Source of the DNA: Pseudomonas shahriarae
Lineage (GTDB): Bacteria > Pseudomonadota > Gammaproteobacteria > Pseudomonadales > Pseudomonadaceae
Direction of reading: 5' to 3'
Length of the DNA stretch: 64,000 bases
NCBI RefSeq assembly: GCF_014268455.2
Contig: NZ_CP077085.1
Location: 372,001 to 436,000 of the forward strand
In this document: positions 35,880 through 45,711 of the stretch, piece after piece
Numbering within the stretch: position 1 is the stretch's first letter
Layout: every line of letters begins with the position of its first letter
Notes under the pieces: model-generated
Databases searched by the model: none
Told to the model about the DNA's origin: nothing
The model's input: the letters and a program-made list of their open reading frames with translations, nothing else
Translations under genes and position numbers: made by a program

Positions 35880-36890
35880 ATGTCGTCGATTCGCCGTTAC
35901 GCCCTGGCCGCCCTCGCCAGCGCCGTGTTTGCCGGTTCCGCAGTGGCCAAGGATTACGAGCTGCTTAACGTTTCCTACGATCCGACCCGTGAGCTGTACC
36001 AGGAGTACAACGCCGAATTCACCAGTTTCTGGAAAAAGGCGCACCCTGGCGACAACGTCAAGATCCAGCAATCCCACGGTGGTTCGGGCAAGCAGGGCCG
36101 GGCGGTGATCGACGGCCTGCGCGCCGACGTGGTGACCCTGGCCCTGGCCGGCGACATCGACGAAATCGCCAAGCTGGGCAAGACCCTGCCAGAGAACTGG
36201 CAGACCCGCCTGCCTGAAGCCAGCACGCCATACACCTCGACCATCGTGTTCCTGGTGCGCAAGGGCAACCCCAAGGGCATCAAGGACTGGGGCGACTTGA
36301 TCAAGAACGACGTCTCGGTGATCACGCCGAACCCGAAAACCTCCGGCGGCGCCCGCTGGAACTTCCTCGCCGCCTGGGCCTATGGCCTCAAGGCCGGTGG
36401 CAGCGAAGCCAAGGCCCAGGAGTACGTGAAAGCGCTGTTCAAGCACGTGCCGATCCTCGACACCGGTGCGCGCGGTTCGACCATCACCTTCGTCAACAAC
36501 GGTCAGGGTGACGTGTTGCTGGCCTGGGAAAACGAAGCGTTCCTGGCCCTCAAGGAAGATGGCGGCGCTGACAAGTTCGACATCATCGTGCCGTCCCTGT
36601 CGATCCTCGCCGAGCCACCCGTGGCCGTGGTCGACAAGAACGCCGAGAAAAAGGGCAACACCGAAATCGCTACGGCGTACCTCAACCACCTGTACAGCCC
36701 GGCTGGCCAGGAAATCGCGGCGAAGAACTTCTACCGCCCGCGTGACAAGGATGTGGCCGCCAAGTACGCCCAGCAGTTCCCGAAACTGGAGCTGGTGACT
36801 ATCGACAAAGACTTCGGCGGCTGGAAAACTGCCCAACCGAAATTCTTCAACGACGGTGGCGTGTTCGACCAGATCTACACTGCCCAATAA
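35880..36890 (+). CDS. sbp: Periplasmic sulfate-binding protein
   Basis: A 336-residue type-II binding protein. Signal peptide [20 protein letters not shown] with cleavage near AVA-K. The mature start [20 protein letters not shown] and the motifs [22 protein letters not shown] and [11 protein letters not shown] are the sulfate-contacting loops of Sbp. The ATG at 35880 lies behind TTTCAGGAGC; a TTG six bases upstream is ignored. It delivers sulfate to CysTWA encoded next. Confidence 0.95.
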   Translation: MSSIRRYALAALASAVFAGSAVAKDYELLNVSYDPTRELYQEYNAEFTSFWKKAHPGDNVKIQQSHGGSGKQGRAVIDGLRADVVTLALAGDIDEIAKLGKTLPENWQTRLPEASTPYTSTIVFLVRKGNPKGIKDWGDLIKNDVSVITPNPKTSGGARWNFLAAWAYGLKAGGSEAKAQEYVKALFKHVPILDTGARGSTITFVNNGQGDVLLAWENEAFLALKEDGGADKFDIIVPSLSILAEPPVAVVDKNAEKKGNTEIATAYLNHLYSPAGQEIAAKNFYRPRDKDVAAKYAQQFPKLELVTIDKDFGGWKTAQPKFFNDGGVFDQIYTAQ

Positions 36891-36921
36891 CCAACACGGC
36901 CTCCCTGTGGAATGCGGCTTG

Positions 36922-37011
36922 TGTGGGAGCGGGCTTGCTCGCGAAAGCGGTATGTCAGTCACTAAATGCGTTGACTGGCACACCGCTTTCGCGAGTAAGC
37001 CCGCTCCCACA
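36922..37011. repeat. REPIN between sbp and cysT
   Basis: TGTGGGAGCGGGCTTGCTCGCGAAAGCGGT pairs with ACCGCTTTCGCGAGTAAGCCCGCTCCCACA. A hairpin inside the operon; such elements can dampen downstream expression and stabilise the upstream mRNA, fitting the high demand for a binding protein. Confidence 0.88.
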
Positions 37012-37057
37012 TGAGTTCGTTCCTGCAGTGGTATTGAACTGTTAACCAAGGACTTTT

Positions 37058-37876
37058 ATGTCGCGTCGTATCTCCCCCGTCATACCCGGCTTCGGGCTGA
37101 CGCTGGGCTACACCTTGGTGTACCTCAGCCTGATTGTGCTCATACCGCTGGCGGCCATGTTCGTCCACGCCGCCCAACTCACCTGGGATCAGTTCTGGGC
37201 CATCATCTCGGCGCCGCGGGTCTGGGCAGCCTTGAAGTTGAGCTTCAGTACCGCCCTGTATGCCGCGCTGATCAACGGCGTGATCGGTACGCTGCTGGCG
37301 TGGGTGCTGGTGCGCTACACCTTCCCTGGGCGCAAGATCATCGACGCGATGATCGACCTGCCGTTTGCCCTGCCCACCGCCGTGGCCGGTATTGCGCTGA
37401 CTGCGCTGTACGCGCCGTCCGGCCTGGTCGGCCAGTTCGCCACCGACATGGGCTTCAAGATCGCCTACACCCCGCTGGGCATCACCCTGGCCCTGACCTT
37501 CGTCACGCTGCCTTTCGTGGTGCGTACGGTGCAGCCGGTGCTGGCCGATATCCCCCGGGAAATCGAAGAAGCCGCCGCCTGCCTGGGCGCCAAGCCCTGG
37601 CAGGTGTTTCGCTACATCCTCGTGCCGGCGCTGCTGCCGGCCTGGCTGACCGGGTTCGCCCTGGCGTTCGCCCGAGGTGTGGGTGAGTACGGTTCGGTGA
37701 TTTTCATCGCCGGCAACATGCCGATGAAAACCGAGATCCTGCCGCTGCTGATCATGGTCAAGCTCGACCAATACGACTACACCGGCGCTACCTCCATCGG
37801 CGTGCTGATGCTGGTGGTTTCCTTTGTCCTGCTGCTGCTGATCAACTTGTTGCAGCGGCGCATCGAACACCCATAA
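37058..37876 (+). CDS. cysT: Sulfate ABC transporter permease CysT
   Basis: A 272-residue inner-membrane permease with about six helices. The cytosolic EAA loop reads [20 protein letters not shown], contacting CysA. The start [20 protein letters not shown] is family-typical. It pairs with CysW, 13 bp downstream, to form the sulfate/thiosulfate channel. Confidence 0.95.
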   Translation: MSRRISPVIPGFGLTLGYTLVYLSLIVLIPLAAMFVHAAQLTWDQFWAIISAPRVWAALKLSFSTALYAALINGVIGTLLAWVLVRYTFPGRKIIDAMIDLPFALPTAVAGIALTALYAPSGLVGQFATDMGFKIAYTPLGITLALTFVTLPFVVRTVQPVLADIPREIEEAAACLGAKPWQVFRYILVPALLPAWLTGFALAFARGVGEYGSVIFIAGNMPMKTEILPLLIMVKLDQYDYTGATSIGVLMLVVSFVLLLLINLLQRRIEHP

Positions 37877-37889
37877 GGAGGCGCGGAAC

Positions 37890-38762
37890 ATGTCCCAATC
37901 GTCTATTTCCGCCGCGTCTTCGGCCAACGCTGCCCGCCGTGGCAGTGCGGTGTCGCGACGCATCCTGATCGGCCTTGGCTGGCTGATCTTCGCTTTATTT
38001 CTGCTGTTGCCGCTGTTTATCGTGGTGTCCCAGGGCCTCAAGCTCGGCCTGGGCGCGTTCTTCGCCGCGATCTTCGAGCCGGACGCGCTGTCGGCCTTGA
38101 AGCTGACGGTGATTGCGGTGCTGATTTCGGTGCCGCTCAACCTGGTATTCGGCGTCAGTGCGGCCTGGTGCGTGAGCAAGTACTCATTCCGTGGCAAAAG
38201 CATGCTGGTGACCCTGATCGACCTGCCGTTCTCGGTCTCGCCGGTAATCGCCGGTCTGGTCTATGTGCTGATGTTCGGTGCCCAGGGGTTCTTCGGCCCG
38301 TGGCTGCAGGATCACGATATCCAGATCGTCTTCGCCTTGCCGGGCATCGTGCTGGCGACGATCTTCGTCACCGTGCCGTTCGTGGCCCGTGAACTGATCC
38401 CGCTGATGCAGGAGCAGGGCACCCAGGAAGAAGAGGCTGCGCGCCTGCTGGGCGCCAATGGCTGGCAGATGTTCTGGCATGTCACCGTGCCCAACATCAA
38501 GTGGGGCCTGATCTACGGCGTGGTGCTGTGTACCGCGCGGGCGATGGGTGAGTTTGGCGCGGTGTCGGTGGTGTCCGGGCACATTCGCGGCGTGACCAAC
38601 ACCCTGCCGCTGCACGTCGAGATTCTCTACAACGAATACAACCACGTCGCCGCGTTTGCGGTGGCGAGTCTGTTGCTGATCCTGGCGCTCTTCATCCTGC
38701 TGCTCAAGCAGTGGAGCGAGAACCGTATTAACCGCCTGCGCGCCGGTGCGGCTGAGGAATAA
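37890..38762 (+). CDS. cysW: Sulfate ABC transporter permease CysW
   Basis: A 290-residue permease with six predicted helices and the EAA loop [28 protein letters not shown] lies at 37874, ideally placed before the ATG. The motif [18 protein letters not shown] is characteristic of CysW. It forms a heterodimer with CysT. Confidence 0.95.
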   Translation: MSQSSISAASSANAARRGSAVSRRILIGLGWLIFALFLLLPLFIVVSQGLKLGLGAFFAAIFEPDALSALKLTVIAVLISVPLNLVFGVSAAWCVSKYSFRGKSMLVTLIDLPFSVSPVIAGLVYVLMFGAQGFFGPWLQDHDIQIVFALPGIVLATIFVTVPFVARELIPLMQEQGTQEEEAARLLGANGWQMFWHVTVPNIKWGLIYGVVLCTARAMGEFGAVSVVSGHIRGVTNTLPLHVEILYNEYNHVAAFAVASLLLILALFILLLKQWSENRINRLRAGAAEE

Positions 38763-38765
38763 GTC

Positions 38766-39746
38766 ATGTCGATCGAAGTCCGTAACGTCAGCAAGAACTT
38801 CAACGCCTTCAAGGCCCTGGACAGCATCAACCTGGATATCCAGAGTGGCGAGCTGGTGGCTTTGCTTGGCCCCTCCGGCTGCGGCAAGACCACCTTGCTG
38901 CGCATCATTGCCGGCCTGGAAACCCCGGATGCCGGCAGCATCGTGTTCCACGGTGAAGACGTGTCCGGCCACGATGTGCGTGATCGCAACGTCGGCTTTG
39001 TGTTCCAGCACTACGCGCTGTTCCGCCATATGACCGTGTTCGACAACGTCGCCTTCGGCCTGCGCATGAAGCCGAAGAACCAGCGCCCGAACGAAACCCA
39101 GATCGCCGCCAAGGTCCACGAACTGCTGAACATGGTGCAACTGGACTGGCTGTCGGACCGCTACCCGGAACAACTCTCCGGCGGCCAGCGCCAGCGGATC
39201 GCCCTGGCCCGTGCCCTGGCGGTGGAGCCCAAGGTACTGCTGCTCGACGAGCCTTTCGGTGCCCTGGACGCCAAGGTCCGTAAAGAGCTGCGCCGCTGGC
39301 TGGCACGCCTGCACGAGGACATCAACCTGACCTCGGTGTTCGTGACCCACGACCAGGAAGAAGCCATGGAAGTTGCCGACCGGATCGTGGTGATGAACAA
39401 GGGCGTGATCGAGCAGATCGGCTCACCGGGCGACGTCTACGAAAACCCGGCCAGCGATTTCGTCTATCACTTCCTCGGCGACTCCAACCGCCTGCACCTG
39501 GGTGCAGACCAGCACCTGCTGTTCCGCCCCCACGAAGTGTCGTTGTCACGCCATGAACTGGAAGGCCACCATGCCGCGCAAGTGCGCGACATCCGCCCGC
39601 TGGGCGCCACCACGCGGGTCACGCTGAAGGTCGAAGGCCAGAGCGAACTGATCGAAGCGGAAGTGGTGAAGGATCACGACAGCCTGACCGGGCTGGCGCG
39701 GGGCGAGACGTTGTTCTTCAAGCCCAAGGTCTGGCAAAAGGCTTAA
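38766..39746 (+). CDS. cysA: Sulfate/thiosulfate ABC transporter ATPase CysA
   Basis: A 326-residue ATPase. Walker A GPSGCGKT (35-42), Q-loop FQHYALF, signature LSGGQRQR, Walker [12 protein letters not shown] and the switch His in VTHDQEEA are intact. The C-terminal part (about 240-326) is the OB-like regulatory domain (TOBE). It powers CysTW-Sbp uptake. Last gene of the operon; a REPIN follows at once. Confidence 0.95.
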   Translation: MSIEVRNVSKNFNAFKALDSINLDIQSGELVALLGPSGCGKTTLLRIIAGLETPDAGSIVFHGEDVSGHDVRDRNVGFVFQHYALFRHMTVFDNVAFGLRMKPKNQRPNETQIAAKVHELLNMVQLDWLSDRYPEQLSGGQRQRIALARALAVEPKVLLLDEPFGALDAKVRKELRRWLARLHEDINLTSVFVTHDQEEAMEVADRIVVMNKGVIEQIGSPGDVYENPASDFVYHFLGDSNRLHLGADQHLLFRPHEVSLSRHELEGHHAAQVRDIRPLGATTRVTLKVEGQSELIEAEVVKDHDSLTGLARGETLFFKPKVWQKA

Positions 39747-39762
39747 AAAATTGCAAAAAATC

Positions 39763-39852
39763 TGTGGGAGCGGGCTTGCTCGCGAACGCGCAGTGTCAGT
39801 CACTGGATGTACCGACTGAACCACCGCTTTCGCGAGCAAGCCCGCTCCCACA
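39763..39852. repeat. REPIN after cysA
   Basis: TGTGGGAGCGGGCTTGCTCGCGAACGCG... pairs with ...CGCTTTCGCGAGCAAGCCCGCTCCCACA. Same GCTCGCGAAAGC subfamily as 36922-37011. Confidence 0.88.
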
Positions 39853-39871
39853 TTTGGATTACCGGTGCTTC

Positions 39872-40396
39872 TCAGACCGTGGCGTTCTTGTGACGCGCGC
39901 GCACCGGCCCCGCCCGCTCTTCAATCTGCCGCTTGAGCTCATGGCGCAACCCCAGCAGAAACGCCAGCTCCGCCACCACAAACAACGGCCCCACGATCAG
40001 CCCGGACACGTCATCGACGAACGCAGGCTTGCGCCCCTCGTAGTAGTGGCCGACAAACTGGATCACCCAGCCCAGCACAAACAGGCCGATACCACTGCTG
40101 AGCCACACCAGCGTGCTTTGCGCCGCCAGCACATGCCCGGCCCACACCGACAGGCCCATCAGCACGCTCATCAACACCCCCAGCGCCAGTTCCAGGCGCA
40201 GGTAGAACCCCGCAGAAAACAGTGCCAGCAGCACCGCCGGTGACAGCCACAGGCCGGCCACTTGCCATTCGGGGCGTGACAGCAGCACGGCGACGGCCAC
40301 CACGATCATGGGGATGCCGATAAAGTGGCTGGCGATGTTGCGGGGGTCGCGGTGGTAGGCGGCGTATTGGCTCAGATGGTCGACGAGGCTTTTCAT
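39872..40396 (-). CDS. DUF962/Mpo1-like membrane protein
   Basis: A 174-residue protein from the ATG at 40394-40396, preceded by a perfect AGGAGG. It begins MKSLVDHLSQYAAYHRDPRN, and the HRDPRNIASHFIGIP stretch holds the conserved histidines of the DUF962/YGL010w family. Four hydrophobic segments follow, with the second His set in QFVGHYYEGRKPAFVDD. The yeast member Mpo1 is an iron-dependent dioxygenase in alpha-oxidation of 2-hydroxy fatty acids. The bacterial role is unproven. Divergent from a Crp/Fnr regulator. Confidence 0.87.
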   Translation of the reverse strand: MKSLVDHLSQYAAYHRDPRNIASHFIGIPMIVVAVAVLLSRPEWQVAGLWLSPAVLLALFSAGFYLRLELALGVLMSVLMGLSVWAGHVLAAQSTLVWLSSGIGLFVLGWVIQFVGHYYEGRKPAFVDDVSGLIVGPLFVVAELAFLLGLRHELKRQIEERAGPVRARHKNATV

Positions 40397-40479
40397 TGTT
40401 ATTCCTCCTGTAGGATGCTTGATCATGCCCTGTAGGACTGCGACAAACTGTCAACTGGGCGACAATCTTTGGAGTTCTC

Positions 40480-41166
40480 ATGGACGCAGAGTCTTGGCAT
40501 GGGCGCCTGTCCAGCGGCCACTGGTACCGCCATCTGCCTGCTCCCTTGCAGCATAGCTTGCTGGCCAACGCCCGCGTGCGGCAGCTGGCGGCGGGGCAGG
40601 TGCTGTTCAAGCGCGGCGACCCACCGTGCGGCTTGTATGCGGTGCTCGATGGCAGCCTGCGCATCAGCGCGGTGAACGAGCAGGGCAAGGAAGCGTTGTT
40701 GAGCCTGGCGCAAGCGCCTTTCTGGTTTGGCGAAATCGCCGTGTTCGACGGTCTGCCACGCACCCACGACGCTTGTGCGGTCGGGCCTTGCACGCTGTTG
40801 CAGGTCCCGCAGTCGGCGATCCTGCACTTGCTTGCGCAAAGCCCGGCCTATTGGCGGGACATGGCCTTGCTGATGAGCCAGAAGTTGCGGCTGACCTTTA
40901 TCAATATCGAGCAGTTGAGCCTTGCGCCCGCGTCGGTGCGGGTGGCCCATCGGTTGTGGATGATTGCCGAGGGTTATGGCGAGATCGACGGCTCGCGGCG
41001 TGTGGTGCAATTGGCGCAGGAGGATTTGGCGGCGATGCTGGGTGTGTCGCGCCAGACCACCAATGCGCTGCTCAAGGCGTTGCAAGAGCAGGGCGTTGTG
41101 CGGTTGGGGTATGGGGAGATTGAGATACTCGATGCCCAGCGGTTGCGGGAGATGGCGCAGGGGTAG
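40480..41166 (+). CDS. Crp/Fnr family transcriptional regulator
   Basis: A 228-residue regulator. The cyclic-nucleotide-binding fold spans about 20-140 (LAAGQVLFKRGDPPCGLYAVLDGSL, FWFGEIAVFDGLPRTHDA). The long dimer helix and a C-terminal winged HTH follow (LAQEDLAAMLGVSRQTTNALLKALQEQG). No N-terminal cysteine cluster, so it is not an oxygen-sensing Fnr. TTGGAG precedes the ATG. The divergent DUF962 gene, 83 bp away, is a plausible target. Confidence 0.9.
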   Translation: MDAESWHGRLSSGHWYRHLPAPLQHSLLANARVRQLAAGQVLFKRGDPPCGLYAVLDGSLRISAVNEQGKEALLSLAQAPFWFGEIAVFDGLPRTHDACAVGPCTLLQVPQSAILHLLAQSPAYWRDMALLMSQKLRLTFINIEQLSLAPASVRVAHRLWMIAEGYGEIDGSRRVVQLAQEDLAAMLGVSRQTTNALLKALQEQGVVRLGYGEIEILDAQRLREMAQG

Positions 41167-41179
41167 GCAGTGCCTGTAG

Positions 41180-41276
41180 CGGCCCTTTCGCGAGCAAGCC
41201 CGCTCCCACAACCGACCACATTCCAAACAATGTACTCGGTCAAATGTGGGAGCGGGCTTGCTCGCGAAAGGGCCCT
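41180..41276. repeat. REPIN in reversed orientation
   Basis: CGGCCCTTTCGCGAGCAAGCCCGCTCCCACA ... TGTGGGAGCGGGCTTGCTCGCGAAAGGGCCC. The outer and inner ends are swapped relative to the other REPINs, so the two arms face away from each other. Confidence 0.85.
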
Positions 41277-41293
41277 CCCAGGCACTAAATAAC

Positions 41294-42646
<1,353 letters not shown>

Positions 42647-42660
<14 letters not shown>

Positions 42661-43114
42661 GCAGGGTCTTCCATTGGCGGTAAAGGGCTTGCATGGCCGG
42701 CACAGGCAGGTGCTCGACGGGCAGTTGCTGGGCGGTCAATGGCAGGCTCATCTGTTGGTAAATCGCTGCGGTCGACAGGCCAAAAGGTGCCGCCATTTCA
42801 TTGCTCGCGGCAAACACCACGCGGGACACGCCGCACAGGTACATCGCGCCCAGGCACATCGGGCACGGCTGGCCGCTGGCGTAGATCACACAGCCTTCAA
42901 GGCGCGTACCGAGCTGTTGGCTGGCGCGGCGCATGGCGAGCATCTCGGCATGGGCGGTGGGGTCCTGGTCGAGGTGGATCTGGTTGACCGCTTCCACCAG
43001 CACTGCGCCGTCCTTGACCAGGACGGCGCCAAACGGCCGTCCACCCTGGGCCACGTTGTCCTGCGCCAGGGCCACGGCGCGCTGCAGCCAGGCTTGATCG
43101 CTCTGTGAACTCAT
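42647..43114 (-). CDS. Nucleoside/guanine deaminase-type zinc enzyme
   Basis: A 155-residue cytidine-deaminase-fold protein. Zinc ligands and the proton shuttle are present: His55 and Glu57 in TAHAEMLAM, Cys84 and Cys87 in QPCPMCLGAMY. Length and the absence of a tRNA-binding basic tail favour a free base or nucleoside deaminase (guanine deaminase-like) over TadA. The adjacent MFS carrier may supply its substrate; that is inference. Starts with an ATGA overlap after the ankyrin gene. Confidence 0.88.
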
Positions 43115-43773
43115 TGCGCACCGGCTGCTTGCAGGCGTTGGGCGATGGCGACCTGACCACGTTTTTGCGCCTGTTGCAGTGGGCTGACGCCGTCGCGGTC
43201 GGGCAGGTTCACGTCGGCGCCGGCAGCGATCAGCATGGCGACGATTTGCTGATGCGGCGGCCCGCCGTCCGAGAGCACGATGGCTTCCATCAGGCCGGTC
43301 CAGCCCAGGCGGTTGACGTGGTTGACGTCGACTCCAGCGTCGATCAGCAGGCGCACGGTTTGCACGTGCCCGCGCTCACAGGCAGGAATGAGGGCGGTGC
43401 CACCGTAGCGATTGGTGCTCTTGAGATCGGCGCCATGGGCCAGGGTCATGGCCAGGATCTGATCGTGGCCGCTGGCGCCGGCCAGCAGGTAGGGGCTGTC
43501 TTGCATCAGGTTCTTGCGGTTCACATCAGCCCCGGCTTCGATCAGGGCGCGGGCGATGTCGATGCGATTGGCCTGGGTGGCCAGCAACAGCGGGGTGCTG
43601 CCATCAATGGCGCGGACATCAAGGTCAACGCCCTTGGCCAGCAACTGTTCGACCTGTGCCAACTGCCCGCCGCGCACGGCGTCGAGCAGATCTTTATCGG
43701 CCGCCATGGCGCTACTCGCCACCATCAACCCCAGCGCCAGCACGGCGGTTTTGAAAGGAATGGGCCATGCCAT
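43111..43773 (-). CDS. Periplasmic ankyrin-repeat protein
   Basis: A 220-residue protein with signal peptide (MAWPIPFKTAVLALGLMVAS, cleavage near AMA-A) and five ankyrin repeats from about 30 to 215, each with the G.TPL...A and LL..GADVN pattern (for example DGSTPLLLATQANRIDIARALIEAGADVN). Similar exported ankyrin proteins in Pseudomonas (AnkB) protect catalase against peroxide stress; here no catalase is near. First gene of the minus-strand unit. Confidence 0.9.
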   Translation of the reverse strand: MAWPIPFKTAVLALGLMVASSAMAADKDLLDAVRGGQLAQVEQLLAKGVDLDVRAIDGSTPLLLATQANRIDIARALIEAGADVNRKNLMQDSPYLLAGASGHDQILAMTLAHGADLKSTNRYGGTALIPACERGHVQTVRLLIDAGVDVNHVNRLGWTGLMEAIVLSDGGPPHQQIVAMLIAAGADVNLPDRDGVSPLQQAQKRGQVAIAQRLQAAGAQ

Positions 43774-43879
43774 GGGAACCTCGCTTCAGTGCAATGAACG
43801 CGAAGTATGGCCACCGCCTGGGGTATTCTGAAATTAAATATAACCATGCCAACCAGTGGCAAATGAGATGGTGGTGCCC

Positions 43880-44731
43880 ATGTTCGACCCCGTGCTGTTG
43901 CGCAGTTTTGTCGCCGTTGTCGATTGTGCGAATTTCACCCGCGCCGCCGAACGCCTGCACCTCACCCAATCCACGGTCAGCCAGCAATTGCGCCGCCTGG
44001 AAGACAGTGTCGGCTGCCGCTTGCTCGACCGCGATCAGCGCCGGGTGGTGGCGACGGTCGAGGGCGAGCGTTTGCTGGCCTATGCACGGCGCATCCTGGC
44101 ACTCAACGAAGAAGCCGCCGATGTGCTGATCAACCAGCAGAGCGACGGCGTGCTGCGCCTGGGCGTGCCCGAAGATTTTGCCGCCGAGCGCCTGATGCCG
44201 TTGCTCTCGGCGTTTGTCGTGGCCTATCCACGGGTGCGCCTGGAGGTCACCAGCGGCCTGGGGCCGGCGCTGCTGCGCCAGTATCGCGGCGGTGAGTTCG
44301 ATGTGTTGCTGGTCAAGCAGATGGGCGACAGCGACGACTGCCTGGCCTCCTGGCCGGAGCCGTTGTGCTGGGTCGACAGTCGCCACATGCCGGCCCTGGG
44401 CCGCGACCCATTGCCCTTGGTGGCGTTCCCGGTGGGCGGTCTGTACCGCAATGAAATGCTCCAGCATCTGGAGGTCGGTGGCTGGCGCTGGCGCATTGGC
44501 TATTCCAGCGCGAGCCTGGCCGGTGTGTGTTCGGCGGTGGCGGCGGGGCTGGGCATCAGCCTGCTGCCTGAGCGAGTGGTGCAGGCCGGGCATGTGGTGC
44601 TCGGCGCCGACAGTGGTTTGCCTGCGGTGCAGGGCGTGCGGCTGGCGTTGTATGGGCGCAATGGGATGGGGGCGGCGGGGCAGAGCCTGCAGCGGCAATT
44701 GTGGGATTTATGCGAGGCCAACCCGCGCTGA
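43880..44731 (+). CDS. LysR family transcriptional regulator
   Basis: A 283-residue regulator from the ATG at 43880 (MFDPVLLRSFVAVVDC), with in-frame ATG 43868 and GTG 43856 as alternatives. The N-terminal HTH (NFTRAAERLHLTQSTVSQQLRRLED) is standard; the effector domain runs from about 90. It is divergent from the ankyrin-deaminase-MFS unit, about 100 bp away, and is the natural candidate for its control. Confidence 0.9.
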   Translation: MFDPVLLRSFVAVVDCANFTRAAERLHLTQSTVSQQLRRLEDSVGCRLLDRDQRRVVATVEGERLLAYARRILALNEEAADVLINQQSDGVLRLGVPEDFAAERLMPLLSAFVVAYPRVRLEVTSGLGPALLRQYRGGEFDVLLVKQMGDSDDCLASWPEPLCWVDSRHMPALGRDPLPLVAFPVGGLYRNEMLQHLEVGGWRWRIGYSSASLAGVCSAVAAGLGISLLPERVVQAGHVVLGADSGLPAVQGVRLALYGRNGMGAAGQSLQRQLWDLCEANPR

Positions 44732-44797
44732 GGCATGCCTTTGAGGAATATTTTGCAGGCGCGTAAAGCATCCTGAAGTCGCCGTGAACGCATTTTA

Positions 44798-44977
44798 GTG
44801 GGCCTGTTGACGCTGGCGCTGCATGGCGCGGTGATCTACTGGGTCAGCCAGAAACCGGTGCCGGTACTGCCGATTGTGCCGCCGGAAGTTCCACCGATGA
44901 GCCTCGGTTTTTCCCTGCCGGCGCCGGGGTCTTCAGCCAACGCCGCGTACCTGAAGACCCCGGCTTTATTGAAGTGA
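44798..44977 (+). pseudogene. TonB-like remnant
   Basis: A 59-codon frame starting at a GTG without a good ribosome site. It reads VGLLTLALHGAVIYWVSQKP (a membrane helix as in TonB), then VPVLPIVPPEVPPMSLGFSL (the start of the Pro-rich linker), and ends with SSANAAYLKTPALLK. TonB C-terminal domains begin SANA.YL.NPAP.YP, so the linker and the whole CTD seem deleted or lost. Not able to transduce energy. The last part coincides with a strong hairpin. Confidence 0.5.
44923..44970 (+). terminator. 14-bp perfect hairpin, terminator-like
   Basis: GCCGGGGTCTTCAG - 14-base loop - CTGAAGACCCCGGC, followed by TTTATT. It lies in the TonB-like remnant, 190 bp past the LysR stop and ahead of the next gene. 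The tail has few Ts, so termination is likely but not certain. Confidence 0.5.
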
Positions 44978-45079
44978 CTGTGTTTTTGGTTATTAATAAA
45001 TAGCTTCTTATTCCTTAACGAATATATGCCCCGTCCCTATACTGGTCAGCAACGTTAAACGCTGCAGGAGGGCACACCC

Positions 45080-45661
45080 ATGCACAGCGAGTTGATCCGT
45101 TACCTGATCGTGCCGGGCTGGCAGGGATCGCCAGAAGATCATTGGCAAACCCATTGGCAGAACAGCCTGCCCAACAGCGCCCGCGTGGAGCAGGCCGACT
45201 GGTTGACCCCGCGCCGTGAAGACTGGGTGGCGGCCCTGGCCGAAGCCATTGCGGCCGACAGTACCCCGGTGATTCTTATCGCCCACAGCCTGGGTTGCAT
45301 CACGGTGGCGCACTGGGCGGCCAGCGCGCCGTTGCAGTTCCTGCGCCAGGTGCGTGGGGCCTTGCTGGTGGCCCCGGCAGATGTCGAGCGCCCGGCGTGT
45401 GCGCCGGCGTTGCGCAACTTTGCACCGATTCCCCGTGACCTGTTGCCGTTTCCCAGCCAGGTCGTCAGCTCCGACAACGACAGTGCGGTCAGCGCCCCTC
45501 GGGCCCTGGAGCTGGCGCGTAACTGGGGGGCTGAAGCCGGGATTCTCGCAGGTGCCGGGCATATCAACGTGAAGTCCGGCCACCAGCGCTGGGAGCAGGG
45601 TTTCGCCTACCTCTATCGCCTGCAAAACCGTCTGGAGCATCACTCCCGACGCCGCGCCTAA
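45080..45661 (+). CDS. RBBP9/YdeN family serine hydrolase
   Basis: A 193-residue alpha/beta hydrolase. Start YLIVPGWQGSPEDHWQTHWQ is the RBBP9/YdeN signature. The nucleophile is Ser70 in LIAHSLGC, the acid probably lies in SSDNDSAVS, and the catalytic His in AGAGHINVKSG. Cytosolic; natural substrate unknown. GCAGGAGG precedes the ATG. Followed by a sigma54 activator gene on the same strand, 50 bp away. Confidence 0.9.
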   Translation: MHSELIRYLIVPGWQGSPEDHWQTHWQNSLPNSARVEQADWLTPRREDWVAALAEAIAADSTPVILIAHSLGCITVAHWAASAPLQFLRQVRGALLVAPADVERPACAPALRNFAPIPRDLLPFPSQVVSSDNDSAVSAPRALELARNWGAEAGILAGAGHINVKSGHQRWEQGFAYLYRLQNRLEHHSRRRA

Positions 45662-45672
45662 TACCTTTTCAA

Positions 45673-45701
45673 CGCCCCGTCCCTTGAATGGAAACGGGGC
45701 G
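45673..45701. other. Small inverted repeat ahead of the sigma54 activator
   Basis: CGCCCCGT at 45673-45680 and ACGGGGCG at 45694-45701 can pair with a 13-base loop. It is adjacent to the GGGAG ribosome site of the next gene. It could be a terminator without a T run or limit translation. Confidence 0.35.
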
Positions 45702-45711
45702 GGAGCCTGCC

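Noticed and set aside
36922..37011. A strong terminator separating sbp from cysT
   Set aside because: The hairpin is a REPIN without a T-run, and the genes form one uptake system, so it is more likely a partial attenuator than an operon end.
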